This document shows, piece after piece, positions 10,431 through 20,480 of a stretch of DNA of 26,820 nucleotides. Source of the stretch: Welwitschia mirabilis (Eukaryota > Gnetophyta > Gnetopsida > Welwitschiales); contig JBOZIK010000001.1 in NCBI GenBank assembly GCA_051453625.1, positions 84,846,323-84,873,142 of the forward strand. Direction: 5' to 3'. The translations under genes were made by a program, and so were the position numbers. The first letter of the stretch is position 1. Every line of letters starts with the position of its first letter. The notes under the pieces are model-generated. The model was not told where the DNA came from and did not search any database. It saw only the letters and a list, made by a program, of their open reading frames with translations.

Positions 10431-10760
10431 GGCTCTAATACCATTTGTTGGGAATTAAATGAGAAAGAATCACGAGCAGAATTTTTCCAAAATAAAAATT
10501 TATTTCTCTATATTACTTATTATAATAAAGAGCGTTCTTTCAAAGGCTAGCACACAATTAGGGTTTCACTAAGGTTTACACGTTCCCCTAGGTATATGAT
10601 CATGATGCACATGCAAGCCTTAACACCTTGAATATATGAGCAGGACAAAAGCCAACTCGCACATCAGAAGAGAAGAACCCAAGATATTGAAGTTCACACT
10701 TTGAGAGAATCAATATTCTCTAATTAACATTTTGTTAATTATAAACATATCATTTACTTT
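10431..10760 (-). mobile_element. Minus-sense LTR end with primer-binding-site remnant
   Basis: On the minus strand 10443-10431 reads TGGTATTAGAGCC, one mismatch from the initiator-Met primer-binding site in its first 12 bases. Two bases upstream, the plus strand starts TGTTGGGAAT at 10446, the expected inverted terminus of an LTR. LTR sequence then continues to the right (A-rich, with CCCTAGGTATATGATC) for an unknown length, perhaps about 300 bases. No gag is recognised in the internal side (below 10430), so this may be a non-autonomous or broken element. Confidence 0.45.
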
Positions 10761-11054
10761 TATTGGGAGCATATTAATCTCAAAATTATTAGTGACCATG
10801 CCTTTTTTAGGAATACAACCACCACAATTACCCAAACAAATAATTTAACTATGCCATAACCTTATAGGTGTGAAGAAAGGCATCTGAAAATTTAGATCCA
10901 TGATTTTTTAAATAGAAAATAAGTGTCCCACCAATTTGCATATTATTTATTTTTATTAAAAATTAACCTATTGAAAATGACATAATAAACATAAGCTAAA
11001 AATATTAATTTAATTCTTTTTCTTATCTTATCACAAATTATAAATTGAAGCAAA
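10761..11054. other. Nothing recognised
   Basis: AT-rich DNA with no ORF of note, no splice-site pattern and no terminal repeats that I can identify. Confidence 0.5.
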
Positions 11055-11278
11055 TAGGTGGTAGTCTAACTAGTAGACACTTGCATTTTATGTAGGAGGT
11101 TGTTAGTTCAAATCTTTTGAAGCCCTAATTGGCACACCATAAGTCCTTCAGCAAAATTAACTCTTTATTTTGGTGATTGTAATGGCTATACTCGCAAGGA
11201 GGTTCATCATGATAACTATAAAATTTTGGTGATTATGGAGGCTACGCTGTCCAGGAGGTACATCATGATAACTATAAT
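11055..11278 (+). mobile_element. tRNA-derived SINE-like unit with 56-bp internal duplication
   Basis: GGTGGTAGTCTAACTAGTAG (from about 11057) resembles a tRNA D-arm/A-box, and AGTTCAAATCTT (11105-11116) resembles the T-arm/B-box of an RNA polymerase III promoter. The spacing of about 45 bases fits a tRNA-derived SINE head. The body holds two tandem 56-base copies starting at 11167 and 11223, each ATTTTGGTGATT...GGAGG followed by TCATGATAACTATAA or a close variant. No clear poly-A tail or target-site duplication was found, so borders are uncertain. Confidence 0.5.
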
Positions 11279-11459
11279 CCCAAGAAAAACATGATCACTA
11301 AAATTTTCAAATTCAATATCCCATAACTTACAACACATTCACATTTACATAATTTTAATTTAATTTCAAGATTCTTGATAACCTAAAGCAAATCACATAA
11401 AGCGATATGACCCAAAAAAAAATGTTAATACACCATAAATATAACAGTAATTGTTTCAA

Positions 11460-11773
11460 AATTCATTGAGAGGTAAAGTACAGTCCCCTAAAAAAGGGTT
11501 TCGTCTCGACGATGAAAGATTTTACGCAACAAGCTGGTCGAAACCTCCTGTCTGGAAGATTTCCAGGAGGGATTTTACTAACGGCGGTGTAACATATATG
11601 TGGTTCACTTAGTGTGTTAGATGCGTGCTACAGGGGCGACAGCGCAGATCTATAGCGGAAGAAATTCACTTGTATATTTTCGTCCGAAATAAGTGATTGG
11701 CAAGAGGCATTTCTTATTCCTTATCTGTTTAATTTGCAGACAGTAGAAGACTCTTGTTGTTTTCTCTTAGAAC
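11460..11773 (+). promoter_or_regulatory. NOP14 promoter and 5' leader
   Basis: This stretch is richer in G and C than the DNA on its left, with CG-containing words (GTCTCGACGATG, ACGGCGGTG, GGCGACAGCGC), as expected of a plant gene's start region. The start codon context AACATGGCG has A at -3 and G at +4, favourable in plants. Just before it, TTGTTTTCTCTTAG (ending at 11770) looks like a 3' splice site, so a 5'-UTR intron is possible. No clear TATA box was identified; the transcription start cannot be fixed from sequence alone. Confidence 0.5.
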
Positions 11774-12490
11774 ATGGCGAAGAAGAAAAGCCACTCGAAC
11801 AAGAAAAGGAAGTCTGGAGGCCTTAATCCAGAACAAGTGGCCATGAAAAAGAAAGTTTCAGAGAAGAAGAACTTATTTGAAACCATTTGGTCCAAAAAGA
11901 AATTCGATATTCTTGGAAAGAAGGCTAAAAATCAGGGACGTCGCATTGGCCTGGCACGCTCTCTTGCTATAGAGAAGGTACAGAATTCATTAAAACCAAA
12001 CCTTAAAGGCGGTGGGTTATTCATCTAACATGAATAATAATCCAGGCATGGTTGCTTTGCGCGGTTTTTCACAACGCCTTTTTAACATTTTGCAGAGAAA
12101 GAAGACTTTGCTGAAAGAATATGAAACTAGCCGAAAATCCAATGTTTTTTTGGACAAACGGTTTGGGGAGAAGGACGATAACCTGCCAGAGGAGGATAGA
12201 GCGCTTCTAAGGTTTCAACGTGAGCGTCAGGTAAGAATTAGTGTTTGCAGAGGATTCTTATTTCTTTTAGGATTTCACTTGATGCTTGTAACATTTGTCT
12301 TTCTTTTACCATACTCTTCTTTTCGAATCAGTGACATGTCTCGCTTCGCAGGCACAAATGCGAAAGAAGAGGAAATATGTTCTCACAGAAGGCGATGACG
12401 ATATTCTTACGCATCACGGTGAAGCCCTGTCTACATTAGACGATTTTCAGGACGAGATAACTGATGATGAAGGAGACGATATGATGAAAT
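11774..12490 (+). CDS. NOP14: Nucleolar protein 14, exons 1-3 (5' part of gene)
   Basis: NOP14 is a nucleolar SSU-processome component needed for 18S rRNA maturation and 40S assembly. Exons are 11774-11977 (68 codons), 12096-12230 (45 codons) and 12352-12490 (46 codons plus one base). All junctions follow GT-AG (donors GTACAG, GTAAGA, GTATGT; acceptors TTGCAG, TCGCAG), introns 1 and 2 are 118 and 121 bases in phase 0, and the joined frame stays open. Family signatures in order: a Lys-rich nucleolar-type N-terminus, NLFETIWSKKKFDILGKK, TLLKEYETSRKSNVF then LDKRFGE, LLRFQRERQ, and ILTHHGEALS followed by an acidic stretch (DEITDDEGDD). Full NOP14 proteins are some 800-900 residues; only about 159 are here. 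The rest must lie beyond a long intron, or the locus is a 5' fragment. Confidence 0.9.
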
Positions 12491-13274
12491 GTATGTTCTA
12501 AATTCTGTTTTAGATAACCATATTTTAAGATTTTTTTTCCGTTAAGTCTGTTGATTGTTCAAATAGCTTTCAATTTTGAATAACTGGTTTGATTCTACAA
12601 CTCTTGATTTGCAATATAGGAAAGCATTAGCTTTTTGAAACCTAAAAATTATTCGAAACGTTGAACTTTTCATGTTATTATTAAAACAATATTTAAACGC
12701 ATGCTAAAATTGTGAAAATATAATTACATGAAGAGTGTTAGTCGGAACGGTGACTCCCTCCCGCAAAGTTCGGCACAGTGATCACAGCTAAGATCTCTAT
12801 TCTGTTGAGCATTTTGATTCAAGATTTCAAAGAATTTAGGAAGAGCTTCTAGTAAGTTTCTTTGTTGGCAGGACTTTGGCCGATGGAGAACTTCGCTTTT
12901 GGGTAAGAGCCTACAGTGAAGTTTAGGTAACCACATTTAATCTAAACCTTTGTAAAACATAAGGATCCTTGACAGGATAACTGGCTGTAGCTGGTTAACC
13001 CTTCTGTACACCACAGACCTTTCGATGACTGGGTGTTCCAGTCATGTGATTTAAACTTCTTTCTTACCGGATATGATCTATTTAGAAACCATCAAGTCAT
13101 TGGAGTTTGTAATTTGTTTAATTGTAATTTTTTGTTTTAGTTTCAAGTGGTGGATCCTTGTTATGAAGTTGTTATTGAAAGTCTATCGTATGCTGAGGGA
13201 ACTTTGCTCAGTTGCCATTCTGAGGCAAAGATTTTAGGGTTTTGAGATAAAGCAAGCATTGGCACTAGTTTACA

Positions 13275-13572
13275 TTGAGTTTCTAAACCTTCCTAGTAAG
13301 TTTAGCTATTTCTTAGAGTGCTACATTGCAAAACTGGAACCCAGAATTGCTTACAATTATACCATCTGAAGCTTGACTTGGATTCTAATTCTCAGATACA
13401 TAAGCTAGCTATCATTCCTATGGATTGAGTTTCTGACCTTTATTACTAAGCTTGGCTTTTTCTTACAGTGTTGCCGCACAAAAACTGAGACCCAGCATTA
13501 CTTACAAGTGTCTGGTCTCAAGCTTGAGTTGGATTCTAGTTCTCAGATACATAACCCAGCTACCATTTCTAG
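13275..13572. repeat. Two-copy tandem duplication, 150-bp unit
   Basis: Copy 1 (13275-13424) and copy 2 (13425-13572) align along their whole length. Both start TTGAGTTTCT, share a TAAG(T/C)TT(A/G)GC segment, and end in TTGGATTCTA(A/G)TTCTCAGATACATAA followed by AGCTA(T/C)CATT. By eye they differ at a substantial minority of positions, so the duplication is old. No coding sense is apparent. Confidence 0.85.
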
Positions 13573-14219
13573 ATAATCATATCAGATAAACATTTTAGTT
13601 TTATAAAACCACATAGAAAATATATGCATGCCTTACTGTTTCACAAGCATCTCGGTGACCCAAGTATAGATATTAAATATGCTAAATAACAAATAAATGG
13701 AAAAAGTCATGTGTAGTGAAATAATTGTGCCTAATTTCAATAACAAGTTATGGCAGAAAAAATAGCAATAATAGGATTAACATGGTATACATAACAATTG
13801 TCATTGTAATAGTTCATCTAGGAAGTTTTATGTATAGTATACACATGTTAAGAGAAAGTTGCTATAATAAAGGCTGAATACTACATAATGAGATATAAGC
13901 GGTAATAGAGATGTCCCTTCATTAGAGATGTCACTTCATCCAAATGAGTAGGTCAACCATGATATTATATAAGGAACTTTTATGCGAGCTTTTGTGTATT
14001 TGCAATGCGTTAATCAACTCTGGTATCAAATTGTATAAAATTGTAATCCGAGTCTGTACAACGTCGACTAATCATAGCAAATAGGCAAATTGAGCAAGGG
14101 TAGACAAGATAATCCATGGATTTGCCAAGCTTAAGCTGAAGCTAAAGAAACCATAGGATTTTGTAAAATAAGCCAAGGAAGTATACTCAAGTTCGAGGGT
14201 GAGCATCAACTACATAAGT
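13573..14219. other. Unassigned intronic DNA, possible decayed LTR end near 14021
   Basis: No ORF is supported. A TATA-like TATTATATAAGG near 13959-13970 is followed about 55 bases later by CTCTGGTATCAAATTG. TGGTATCA is the first 8 bases of the initiator-Met primer-binding site, but the match stops there, so an LTR end is only a weak possibility. Confidence 0.25.
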
Positions 14220-14335
14220 CATGGCCTAATATCTTTTAGGTCTTGCAAGGACATTGCTTGCATAGAGCAAGAGAAGCCATAGCCCAATACTCTATTAGGC
14301 CTAGCAAGATTGCTTTGTACATAAATAGAGAAGCC
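14220..14335. repeat. Imperfect tandem repeat, about 57-bp unit
   Basis: Copy 1 (14220-14277) and copy 2 (14278-14333) share the pattern CAT(G/A)GCC(T/C)AATA, TTAGG, TAGCAAG/TTGCAAGG, a TTGCTT segment and ATAGAG...GAGAAGC. A short third start (CATTTTGGGCC) follows. It is noncoding and degraded. Confidence 0.65.
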
Positions 14336-16310
14336 ATTTTGGGCCTTTCAACATTAGTACCTCCCTAAACAAGCCCTAGTTAGATGAGAACTACATCATA
14401 TCATCATATAAGCTGCAAGATCATAGAAACCAACTTGAAGTCATCAAGAAAGCTAAAGATCTAATACTCAAGAGATGCTGAGGCTGAATCTTAAGTAAGA
14501 TGCTCTCACACTCTGATAGGTTAGAATTTAGAGCTTAGTAAAAGCCTAATAAGCCATGGATGAAGAATGTAAGAAAATGGTAATGCAATGCAAATGACTA
14601 ATACGAATGTCTCAATAGTAGAAGCACTGTGTCATAGATAGATATGATATTTTGATTTTAGATATTTAGTAATGAATTTTGTGGTGGTTGATAGTGTTTG
14701 ACTATGCTGATACCATCGTGACACAGATTTAACTGGGCATGTGGAATGTTATGTTGAAGTAGAATTCTATTTTTTCATTTATATGACATGTTGATTAGCT
14801 GGTGTTAGTCTTTCACTAGCGGCTTTGCCAATTCTTTCAATAGGCCAATCCTTCCTAAATGATCTCCTACAATTTTTTTGGCAATGATTAAAGATGTTAT
14901 TGACAATGTTTGGAGATAATTTGATGTGTAGAACATTATTGACTTATCATCTATTGCATTTGAAGCCAATCAGGACTTTTTAACAAAAATGGTGCTATAC
15001 TATCAGTCATCTAAGGTTGACCATATCACTTCATTCTAAAAGGGGTTTTATTAAGTGGCAACATTTGGATTTTGGTAATTATCTTAGCAATTTCATTTTA
15101 GGATTTAATTCTATATTTCCTAGGTTTAAGTTACTCTGCTGATGATTGAGTACGGAGATTAAGTGGAGATGTATTAATGACCTGTAGCTCCCTGAATTGG
15201 AGAAGCAATTATATAACAAGTATTCTACTGGTCAGTCTTTTTGTTAGTGAGAGATTGTCTAGATGACATCAATAATCTCCTTTCTTGCTTTGATAGCTTT
15301 TGTTCAACCTCTTATTCAAAGATAAAGAAAGAGATAAATGGGAATATAAATTTTTTTAACTTGTAAAATGAAGATATTGAATATACTTCCTTGGAATATG
15401 TGTTAAGCATGGGCATGTCTTGTGCTCTATTGGGTTTCGTTTTAAGTTTTAGATTTGATTTCACCTTTTAGAAGTAGGTGGATGACTGATTGGTTGGAAT
15501 TTATGTGTGTCTGAATGGTATCAAAATTGAGTAAAATTGAGTTGGTTGTCTCGTTTGTTGTGTGTGACGTCAATTTCTTTCTATTGACTGTTGACTACTT
15601 CTATCTCTTCATTCACATTGTTTGGCTCTTTCTATGCGTTGTTGGAACTAGCCATCTTTTAAATTAATAAGATTGACAATTTACATTTTTCTATTGTTCT
15701 TCTTGCAATGTTTGCATGACGTTAGAGAATGATGTCATAATAAATGAGATTTTCTCCTGACTTTCACTTCCCCATGATTTGTATTGTAAGGATCCAAGTT
15801 TTATGGTCATTTCTAATTGACTACATATGCAAAAGCTGCTTGAGACCATTGAGGTTTGTCTAGTGGTGTGTAGCTTAGGTGCATCAATTTGTTTGCTGTT
15901 GAGAAGGGTCGCAAAAGGAAGTCTATAGCATGACACATCCCTACAATCTTCTAGCAATAAAAGTTTCAACCAAATTATCTTCTTCATGAACATGGCTCCT
16001 ATGTAAGTGTTAACCATCCAAATTTGTATGTTTATTGTCTCTTATTTATCTGATTTTTTTCCTTCTTTCTTGCTACATGTCTTTAGTAATTAGCATTAGA
16101 GTCTAGGGTGTTAGTTGCCACAGGCTGTAAGGTTTTTAACTGCAAAGTTTGAGGTGGGGAAGTTGGAGGACAGGAATAGTTTTAGGCTATAGCAACTCAA
16201 GGTCTAAAAATTATGGACACAACAAGCTTTACTCCAGGCACCATAGAAAAAGTGAAGAAGCCTACTTCCATGTTATCTGAATATGGACAAGAGACCAAAT
16301 CGTAAGGGAA
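14336..16310. other. Unassigned intronic DNA
   Basis: The stretch is AT-rich with no domain or RNA gene that I recognise. The longest open frame (16017-15691, minus, 108 codons) has no family-like pattern and is judged a chance ORF. It most likely consists of very old, eroded repeats. Confidence 0.45.
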
Positions 16311-16500
16311 CATTTAGAGGTCAATGATTGCTCACCAGAGTGGTAAGGTCATGGACACACAGACCTAAAGGTCCAAAGTTCAAACCCCAATAGTGGTGGG
16401 GAATATAAGAAAACAGAATAGATTTCATGAGCCCAAGTGCCATTGGATATTTCTGTGGCACAAAATTTCCTACATGCAATCTCTTCAAAAAAAAAAAAAG
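16311..16500 (+). mobile_element. tRNA-derived SINE-like element with A-tail
   Basis: TTGCTCACCAGAGTGGTAAGG (16328-16348) resembles a Pol III A-box region and AGTTCAAACCCC (16377-16388) a B-box. The unit ends in 13 A (16487-16499) after CTCTTC, as expected of a retroposed SINE. Length from just before the A-box to the tail is about 180 bases. No target-site duplication can be checked because a 100-N gap starts 5 bases after the tail. It is different in sequence from the unit at 11055-11278. Confidence 0.55.
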
Positions 16501-16504
16501 TGTT

Positions 16505-16604
16505 NNNNNNNNNNNNNNNNNNNNNNNNNNNNNNNNNNNNNNNNNNNNNNNNNNNNNNNNNNNNNNNNNNNNNNNNNNNNNNNNNNNNNNNNNNNNNNNN
16601 NNNN
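16505..16604. other. Assembly gap, exactly 100 N
   Basis: It lies five bases after a poly-A run, a common place for assembly breaks, and separates two retroelement-like pieces. Confidence 0.95.
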
Positions 16605-16736
16605 TGATTAGGCATTTTGTTGTAAGAGGACCCGTGTCCTATAAATAAGTGGGTATTGTAAATACTTTGATATATCGAATACAAGGGGTTTCTCCCAATA
16701 TTTCTTCAAAAAGAAAAAAGAAAAAAGAAAAAAGGG
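16605..16736 (+). mobile_element. Retroelement remnant with TATA and GAAAAAA tail
   Basis: Right of the gap, GTGTCCTATAAATAAGTGGG gives a TATA-like box. A CAAGGGGTTTCTCCC segment is followed by TTTCTTC and a tail made of repeated GAAAAAA units (about 16707-16733). The end TTTCTTC plus A-rich tail resembles the CTCTTC plus A-tail of the SINE left of the gap, so the two may be related, but the left half is hidden by Ns. Confidence 0.35.
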
Positions 16737-18006
16737 AATATTTAGAGAAGGTTTGGTGGTTTAATAAAGAGTGACAAATAAGGGACTAGATAAAGAAAGC
16801 TCTAGGTTCTAGTGCAGGTCATGGGAAAACAAGATAACTATATTGTTAAAAACAGTGACACATAAAGGAGGACTGCACAGATGTGTAGAGGATTTTAAAG
16901 AGATGAAAAAGGAAAATGAAAATACGTCTGATCAGGAAGAACTTTTTTCCTACAACACAGCAACAGAATTCGTTGCTAACAACTATGGAAATGCTTTTGT
17001 AGTGATTATAGACAGTGACCCCTTGATAGCTTATTGACTTAGGTTGTTCTTTTTAGATAAGCTCACATAAAGTTTGTTTTTGTGCCTACATGCTTTATGA
17101 TATGGGAATGCTGATAATGGGAAATGTTGTTCCTTAATAGTGACTATTTATTTTAGGATGTATGATGGTGCTTTAAGAATGTGAGCTCAAGTTAATCATG
17201 TTAACCTTATTTATTTTCGTGAGTTAATTTCAATGAGCTACCCTCCAAGTTTAATAGTGAAGCAAGTACTTTTGAATATCACAGGATGGGCTGTGGTTGT
17301 CATGAATGCTGAGAAGAGATGTAACATGCATAGCAAAGCATAATTATATGTTAGTTTTCAGTAGCAACTATATTGAAGTTTGAAGATAATGATGCCACAC
17401 ATTTGTGGTATATGTGCTGGCATCACGTAAGTGCACATGGCTTCAGTGAATTGCATAAATGTCAATTGTTGAAGGACTAAAAACTCGTATTTTGAACCTA
17501 TGTGAGTAGCATTTATGGATAAAGATGCACAAGAAAATTTATTAGTACTATGCATTGTCCTAAGGAGATCTCAGACTTTATTCATTCAGATGTTCTAGGG
17601 CAATCCCAATTGCATCCAAAAGTTGTGCACTGTATTTTGTTTCTTAAAAGCTGAGGCAGAAGTCATGATGTTTTTGTTATGCTGCTGTTTCTGGAAAACA
17701 AACTGATAAGAAAATAAAATGCTCAAGAAGAGACAATGGGGTTATGGAAAGAGGCAAGACCATGTTGAGCAGTGCTAGGCTACATAATGGGTTTTGAATT
17801 GAAGCTGCTAAACACAATTTGTTACTTGGTATAATCATACAAGTGCTTTCATACCTTTGTGTTTGATTAAAGATTTTTGTTTTTGGTTGTGTATGGTGAT
17901 GAGACGGCTACTTCTACAAGGAATGAAAGGCAAATTCCTGGCACGGAAATTTATAGAAATAGTCAAAGGAGCAAGGTATGGTCATCTTAGAATGTCGTTA
18001 AAAAAT
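16737..18006. other. Unassigned intronic DNA
   Basis: A 64-codon frame (16843-17037, plus) reads FKEMKKENENTSDQEELF and later FVVIIDSDPL. It has a protein-like composition but no family match or splice context I can defend. The remainder shows no recognised element. Confidence 0.4.
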
Positions 18007-18124
18007 CACTAATTAATCTTTGACTTGGAGATTAATCTGCAATCAGAGAAAATTTCTGATTGGATCAGGCCAATCCCATAAAATTAAGTAGACATGTTTC
18101 TAATCCTAAAGTCAACAATTAGTG
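18007..18124. repeat. Imperfect inverted repeat (fold-back), possible MITE remnant
   Basis: The left arm starts CACTAATT at 18007 and runs through TTTGACTTGGAGATTAATC. The right arm (18097-18124) ends AAAGTCAACAATTAGTG, its approximate reverse complement, with a few indels. Between them a second small hairpin (AATCAGA, 7-base loop, TCTGATT; 18041-18061) is present. The arrangement could form a cruciform or RNA hairpin. No target-site duplication was identified. Confidence 0.5.
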
Positions 18125-18186
18125 GCTGATTAGTCTCCCATGTGATTGATCTCTGATCCGAGGACATTATGCCCATGATTACAAAA

Positions 18187-18242
18187 GAAAAAAGAAAGTT
18201 TTAAGGAAAAAGAATGTTTTAAGAAAAAAGAAAGCTTTAAAG
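18187..18242. repeat. Purine-rich tandem repeat, about 18-bp unit, three copies
   Basis: AAAAAAGAAAGTTTTAAGG, AAAAAGAATGTTTTAAG and AAAAAAGAAAGCTTTAAAG follow one another. It is a short minisatellite with almost no C on the plus strand. Confidence 0.7.
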
Positions 18243-18821
18243 ATGGAAAAGGGGTAGAAACACATTTTGTTTTGATAGCCACAAATGTTCTTCTACTGAA
18301 AATGATGAGTAGCTAAGAATTAAACTCTATTTCCACAGTTTTCTTGCTAGGTTTTACTAAATATTACAAACCAATATATAAAAATTTGGAGTAGTTAATC
18401 TGTTGAATCTTTATATATTTTGTTGGTCTAGGATTCTTATATCTTTATAATATTCCTCAAGTGTTAAACAAATAGATACACATGCACATGTTTTGTTTGT
18501 TGTCTACTCATAACATTTCTAGACACTATATTGCTAAAGTTATACTTTCCTAGATGCTAATGAGCGTCAAGAATGATGTCTTGGTGGAATTGTTTATGAA
18601 AAATCATTTATTATATATATGTTTAATCTTTTAACATGATTTTCCTGGCTACTTGGCCGTTAGTCTCCAAACTACACGAGTTTGTTGCCAATTTCTGATT
18701 TGGAATCCTTGTCAATTAGTTGCCAATTTGCCAATTTTAGTCATGATCTTAAAGGAAATTTATCAATCAAGTAATTTTTTATTTTAGGATAAGTGATGCG
18801 AAACCTGTTCATCCTTCTAAT

Positions 18822-19145
18822 TGTTAGTTATTATGAACCCAAACCTCATATTTCCTCTTTTATGTTAAAACTGACCTTATGTTATACAGTTAAAAATAGA
18901 GTCAAGGTCAAAGTGGAAAAAAGGTATGTAGGGTCACTGTTAATTTAAGGCATTGTATCAAACTCTTCATCTACCTAAGGCAATAAAAGAAGGGTAGGGG
19001 TTTCGTGTGAGGGCATGGTCATTGTTGGAGCCATTTGCAGTCCAACCTATGGTTGTGGCTTGAGCTAGAGGAACGACTCGTGTTCCTTGTGGCTGTTGGT
19101 TTGCTTGTTGTTTTCTTTTGTGCTTTCCTTGCTTGTTTTCATAAA
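18822..19145 (+). repeat. 5' LTR of element B
   Basis: It starts TGTTAGTTATTATGAA, identical to the 3' LTR start at 23292. Further shared words include ATTTCCTCTTT(T)ATGTTAAA, GTCAAAGTGGAAAAAA, GAGGGCATGGTCAT, GTGGCTTGAGCTA and CTTGCTTGTTTTCAT near the end. A weak TATA (CAATAAAAG near 18980) sits before GGGTAGG. It ends about two bases before the primer-binding site. It is about 145 bases shorter than the 3' copy. Confidence 0.88.
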
Positions 19146-19147
19146 AG

Positions 19148-19159
19148 TGGTATAATCGC
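19148..19159 (+). other. Degenerate primer-binding site of element B
   Basis: TGGTATAATCGC matches TGGTATCAGAGC at 9 of 12 positions, and its position right after the 5' LTR supports the call. Confidence 0.6.
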
Positions 19160-19200
19160 ACACAGGTTGTTTTTTTTTTTGCTCTATCACAGTTAAATTT

Positions 19201-20030
19201 TCATCCATACAGGGTACGAACAGAGATGGAATAGTTGCAAAGGATGGACAGGTTGGTTAGAGTGGAGAACCAGAGTAACTGGAAAACCTTGATGGAAGAT
19301 CTTATCCACTTGAAAGATTGTGATATTGTTTTCCAATCAAAGGATGAAGCGAAGGTGACTTTCAGGTTCTCACATGTCGATTGGTTGAAGATATATTCAG
19401 GCATGCAATGGAACAAGCTCAATAAGAAAGTACTTGGAGTGATTTGTCCTTGTCTTAGAACTGAGCTATTGAATACGTATAAAAGAACCATGGAAGTTCA
19501 CATCCTTTGGAAAACCCTGAACAAAAGGTATGACTAGCCTACTAGAATGAATAAATTTTTAACTGTTAATAGGATTTTCAAAATCAAAATGTAGTGAGGG
19601 ACCCCATTACAGAGTCACCTTGACGAGTTAAACAATATGTTTGCTCAATTCAATGATTTGGGCATAACATTTGAAGGAGATATTAAGGTAGTGGCTATTC
19701 TAAGTTCACTATCAGATTCATTGGAGAAAATTCATACTAACTTGATAGCTGCTCTGAAAACTTTGCCATCTCTAAACACTTATTTTGAAGCTATTGGATG
19801 TAGTAGAGACTAAGACGATAGACTCTGCTATCACAACACTTGTTGTGAGAGGAAGGGACGCTATTGTGACAAAGATGGAAGTCATGAACAAAATACAAGC
19901 ATAGGAGCTTCTTGAGGCAGGAATTTGGGGTGCTGGTTTTGTGAGAAGAAGGGTCATGTGAAAAAGGACTGCTAGCCTTTAACAGACAATGAAAAAGGAT
20001 TCAACATGGAAGAAATAAGAGGAGCCTAAC
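19201..20030 (+). pseudogene. Element B gag with intact zinc knuckle
   Basis: The opening part (19235-19537 open frame) reads NWKTLMEDLIHLKD and WNKLNKKVLGVICPCL, the Copia gag N-terminal pattern. The UBN2 core continues after a stop with SHLDELNNMFAQFNDLG and ILSSLSDSLEKI (19610-19730). At 19931-19972 the motif CWFCEKKGHVKKDC keeps the C-x2-C-x4-H-x4-C spacing of an RNA-binding zinc knuckle, and the very next codon is a stop. At least three stops or frame changes break the chain, so the knuckle survives only as sequence. Confidence 0.88.
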
Positions 20031-20106
20031 AGCTTAAACCAAATAGATGGAGATGTAGTTTTCTTTTTGATTTGTGTTGATTTAGTAGTAAATGTAACCC
20101 AAGATT

Positions 20107-20480
20107 TAGAAGAGGTTTGGATATAAGAGAATGGTACTTCTTTTCATATTTGTCCAAACCACAAATGCTTTGGTATGTTGTGTTGAAATAACAAGATGAA
20201 CAACCAATAACAGTGACGAATGTTAGGCATGTTCCATAAATTAGGAAGGATTTGCTATATGTTGAATTGTGTGATGAGTTAGGCTGCAAGTTTTATTTGC
20301 TAACCTTACATGGAAGATCAATAGAGGTGCTATGATTTTTTTGGAAGAAACCATAGATGGTTCCATGTATATTTCATGTGCTAAAGTTCCAACTCGTGGC
20401 ATAGACGTTTGGGCATATTGTATAAATTGAACTAAAGTTCCAACTCGTGGCATAGACGTTTGGCGCATANNNNNNNNNNN
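20107..20480 (+). pseudogene. Element B protease and GAG-pre-integrase remnant
   Basis: VWI, a stop, then ENGTSFHICPN (about 20118-20155) aligns to the usual VWILDSGCSFHICPN. The catalytic Asp-Ser-Gly has become Glu-Asn-Gly, so the aspartic protease is lost. VTNVRHVP with a stop and then DELGCKFYLLTLHG (20215-20310) is the normal next segment. The region ends in a tandem 51-base repeat (20381-20469) beside an 11-N gap. Confidence 0.85.
20381..20469. repeat. Tandem 51-bp duplication touching an N gap
   Basis: CTAAAGTTCCAACTCGTGGC with the following ATAGACGTTTGG starts at 20381 and again at 20432. Copy 1 is followed by TTGTATAAATT then GAACTAAAG; copy 2 is followed by exactly 11 N then GAACTAAAG. 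The copies are identical except for one extra base (GGCGCATA against GGGCATA). This precise fit to the gap suggests an assembly join rather than biology. Confidence 0.85.

Noticed and set aside
12012-12398. A 128-codon ORF starting at 12012 as a separate gene
   Set aside because: It begins inside NOP14 intron 1 and reads on through intron 2. Exon 2 in the middle is the only conserved part and is joined by proper splice sites.
12724-12936. Minus-strand ORF of 70 codons in the NOP14 intron
   Set aside because: No recognisable motif; its slightly higher GC alone is not evidence.
13134-13245. Possible NOP14 exon 4 after TTTTTTGTTTTAG at about 13140
   Set aside because: The acceptor looks fair and the phase works, but the translation (FQVVDPCYEVVIE) has no NOP14 likeness and stops after about 35 codons.
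14021-14036. TGGTATCA as a primer-binding site
   Set aside because: Only 8 of 12 bases match and no LTR pair or gag is adjacent; listed only as a weak possibility in its region.
15691-16017. Minus-strand ORF of 108 codons
   Set aside because: No domain, no codon or motif support and no neighbouring element parts; judged a chance ORF.
16843-17037. Plus-strand ORF of 64 codons with protein-like composition as a NOP14 exon
   Set aside because: The sequence does not match any NOP14 block I know and lacks convincing splice borders.
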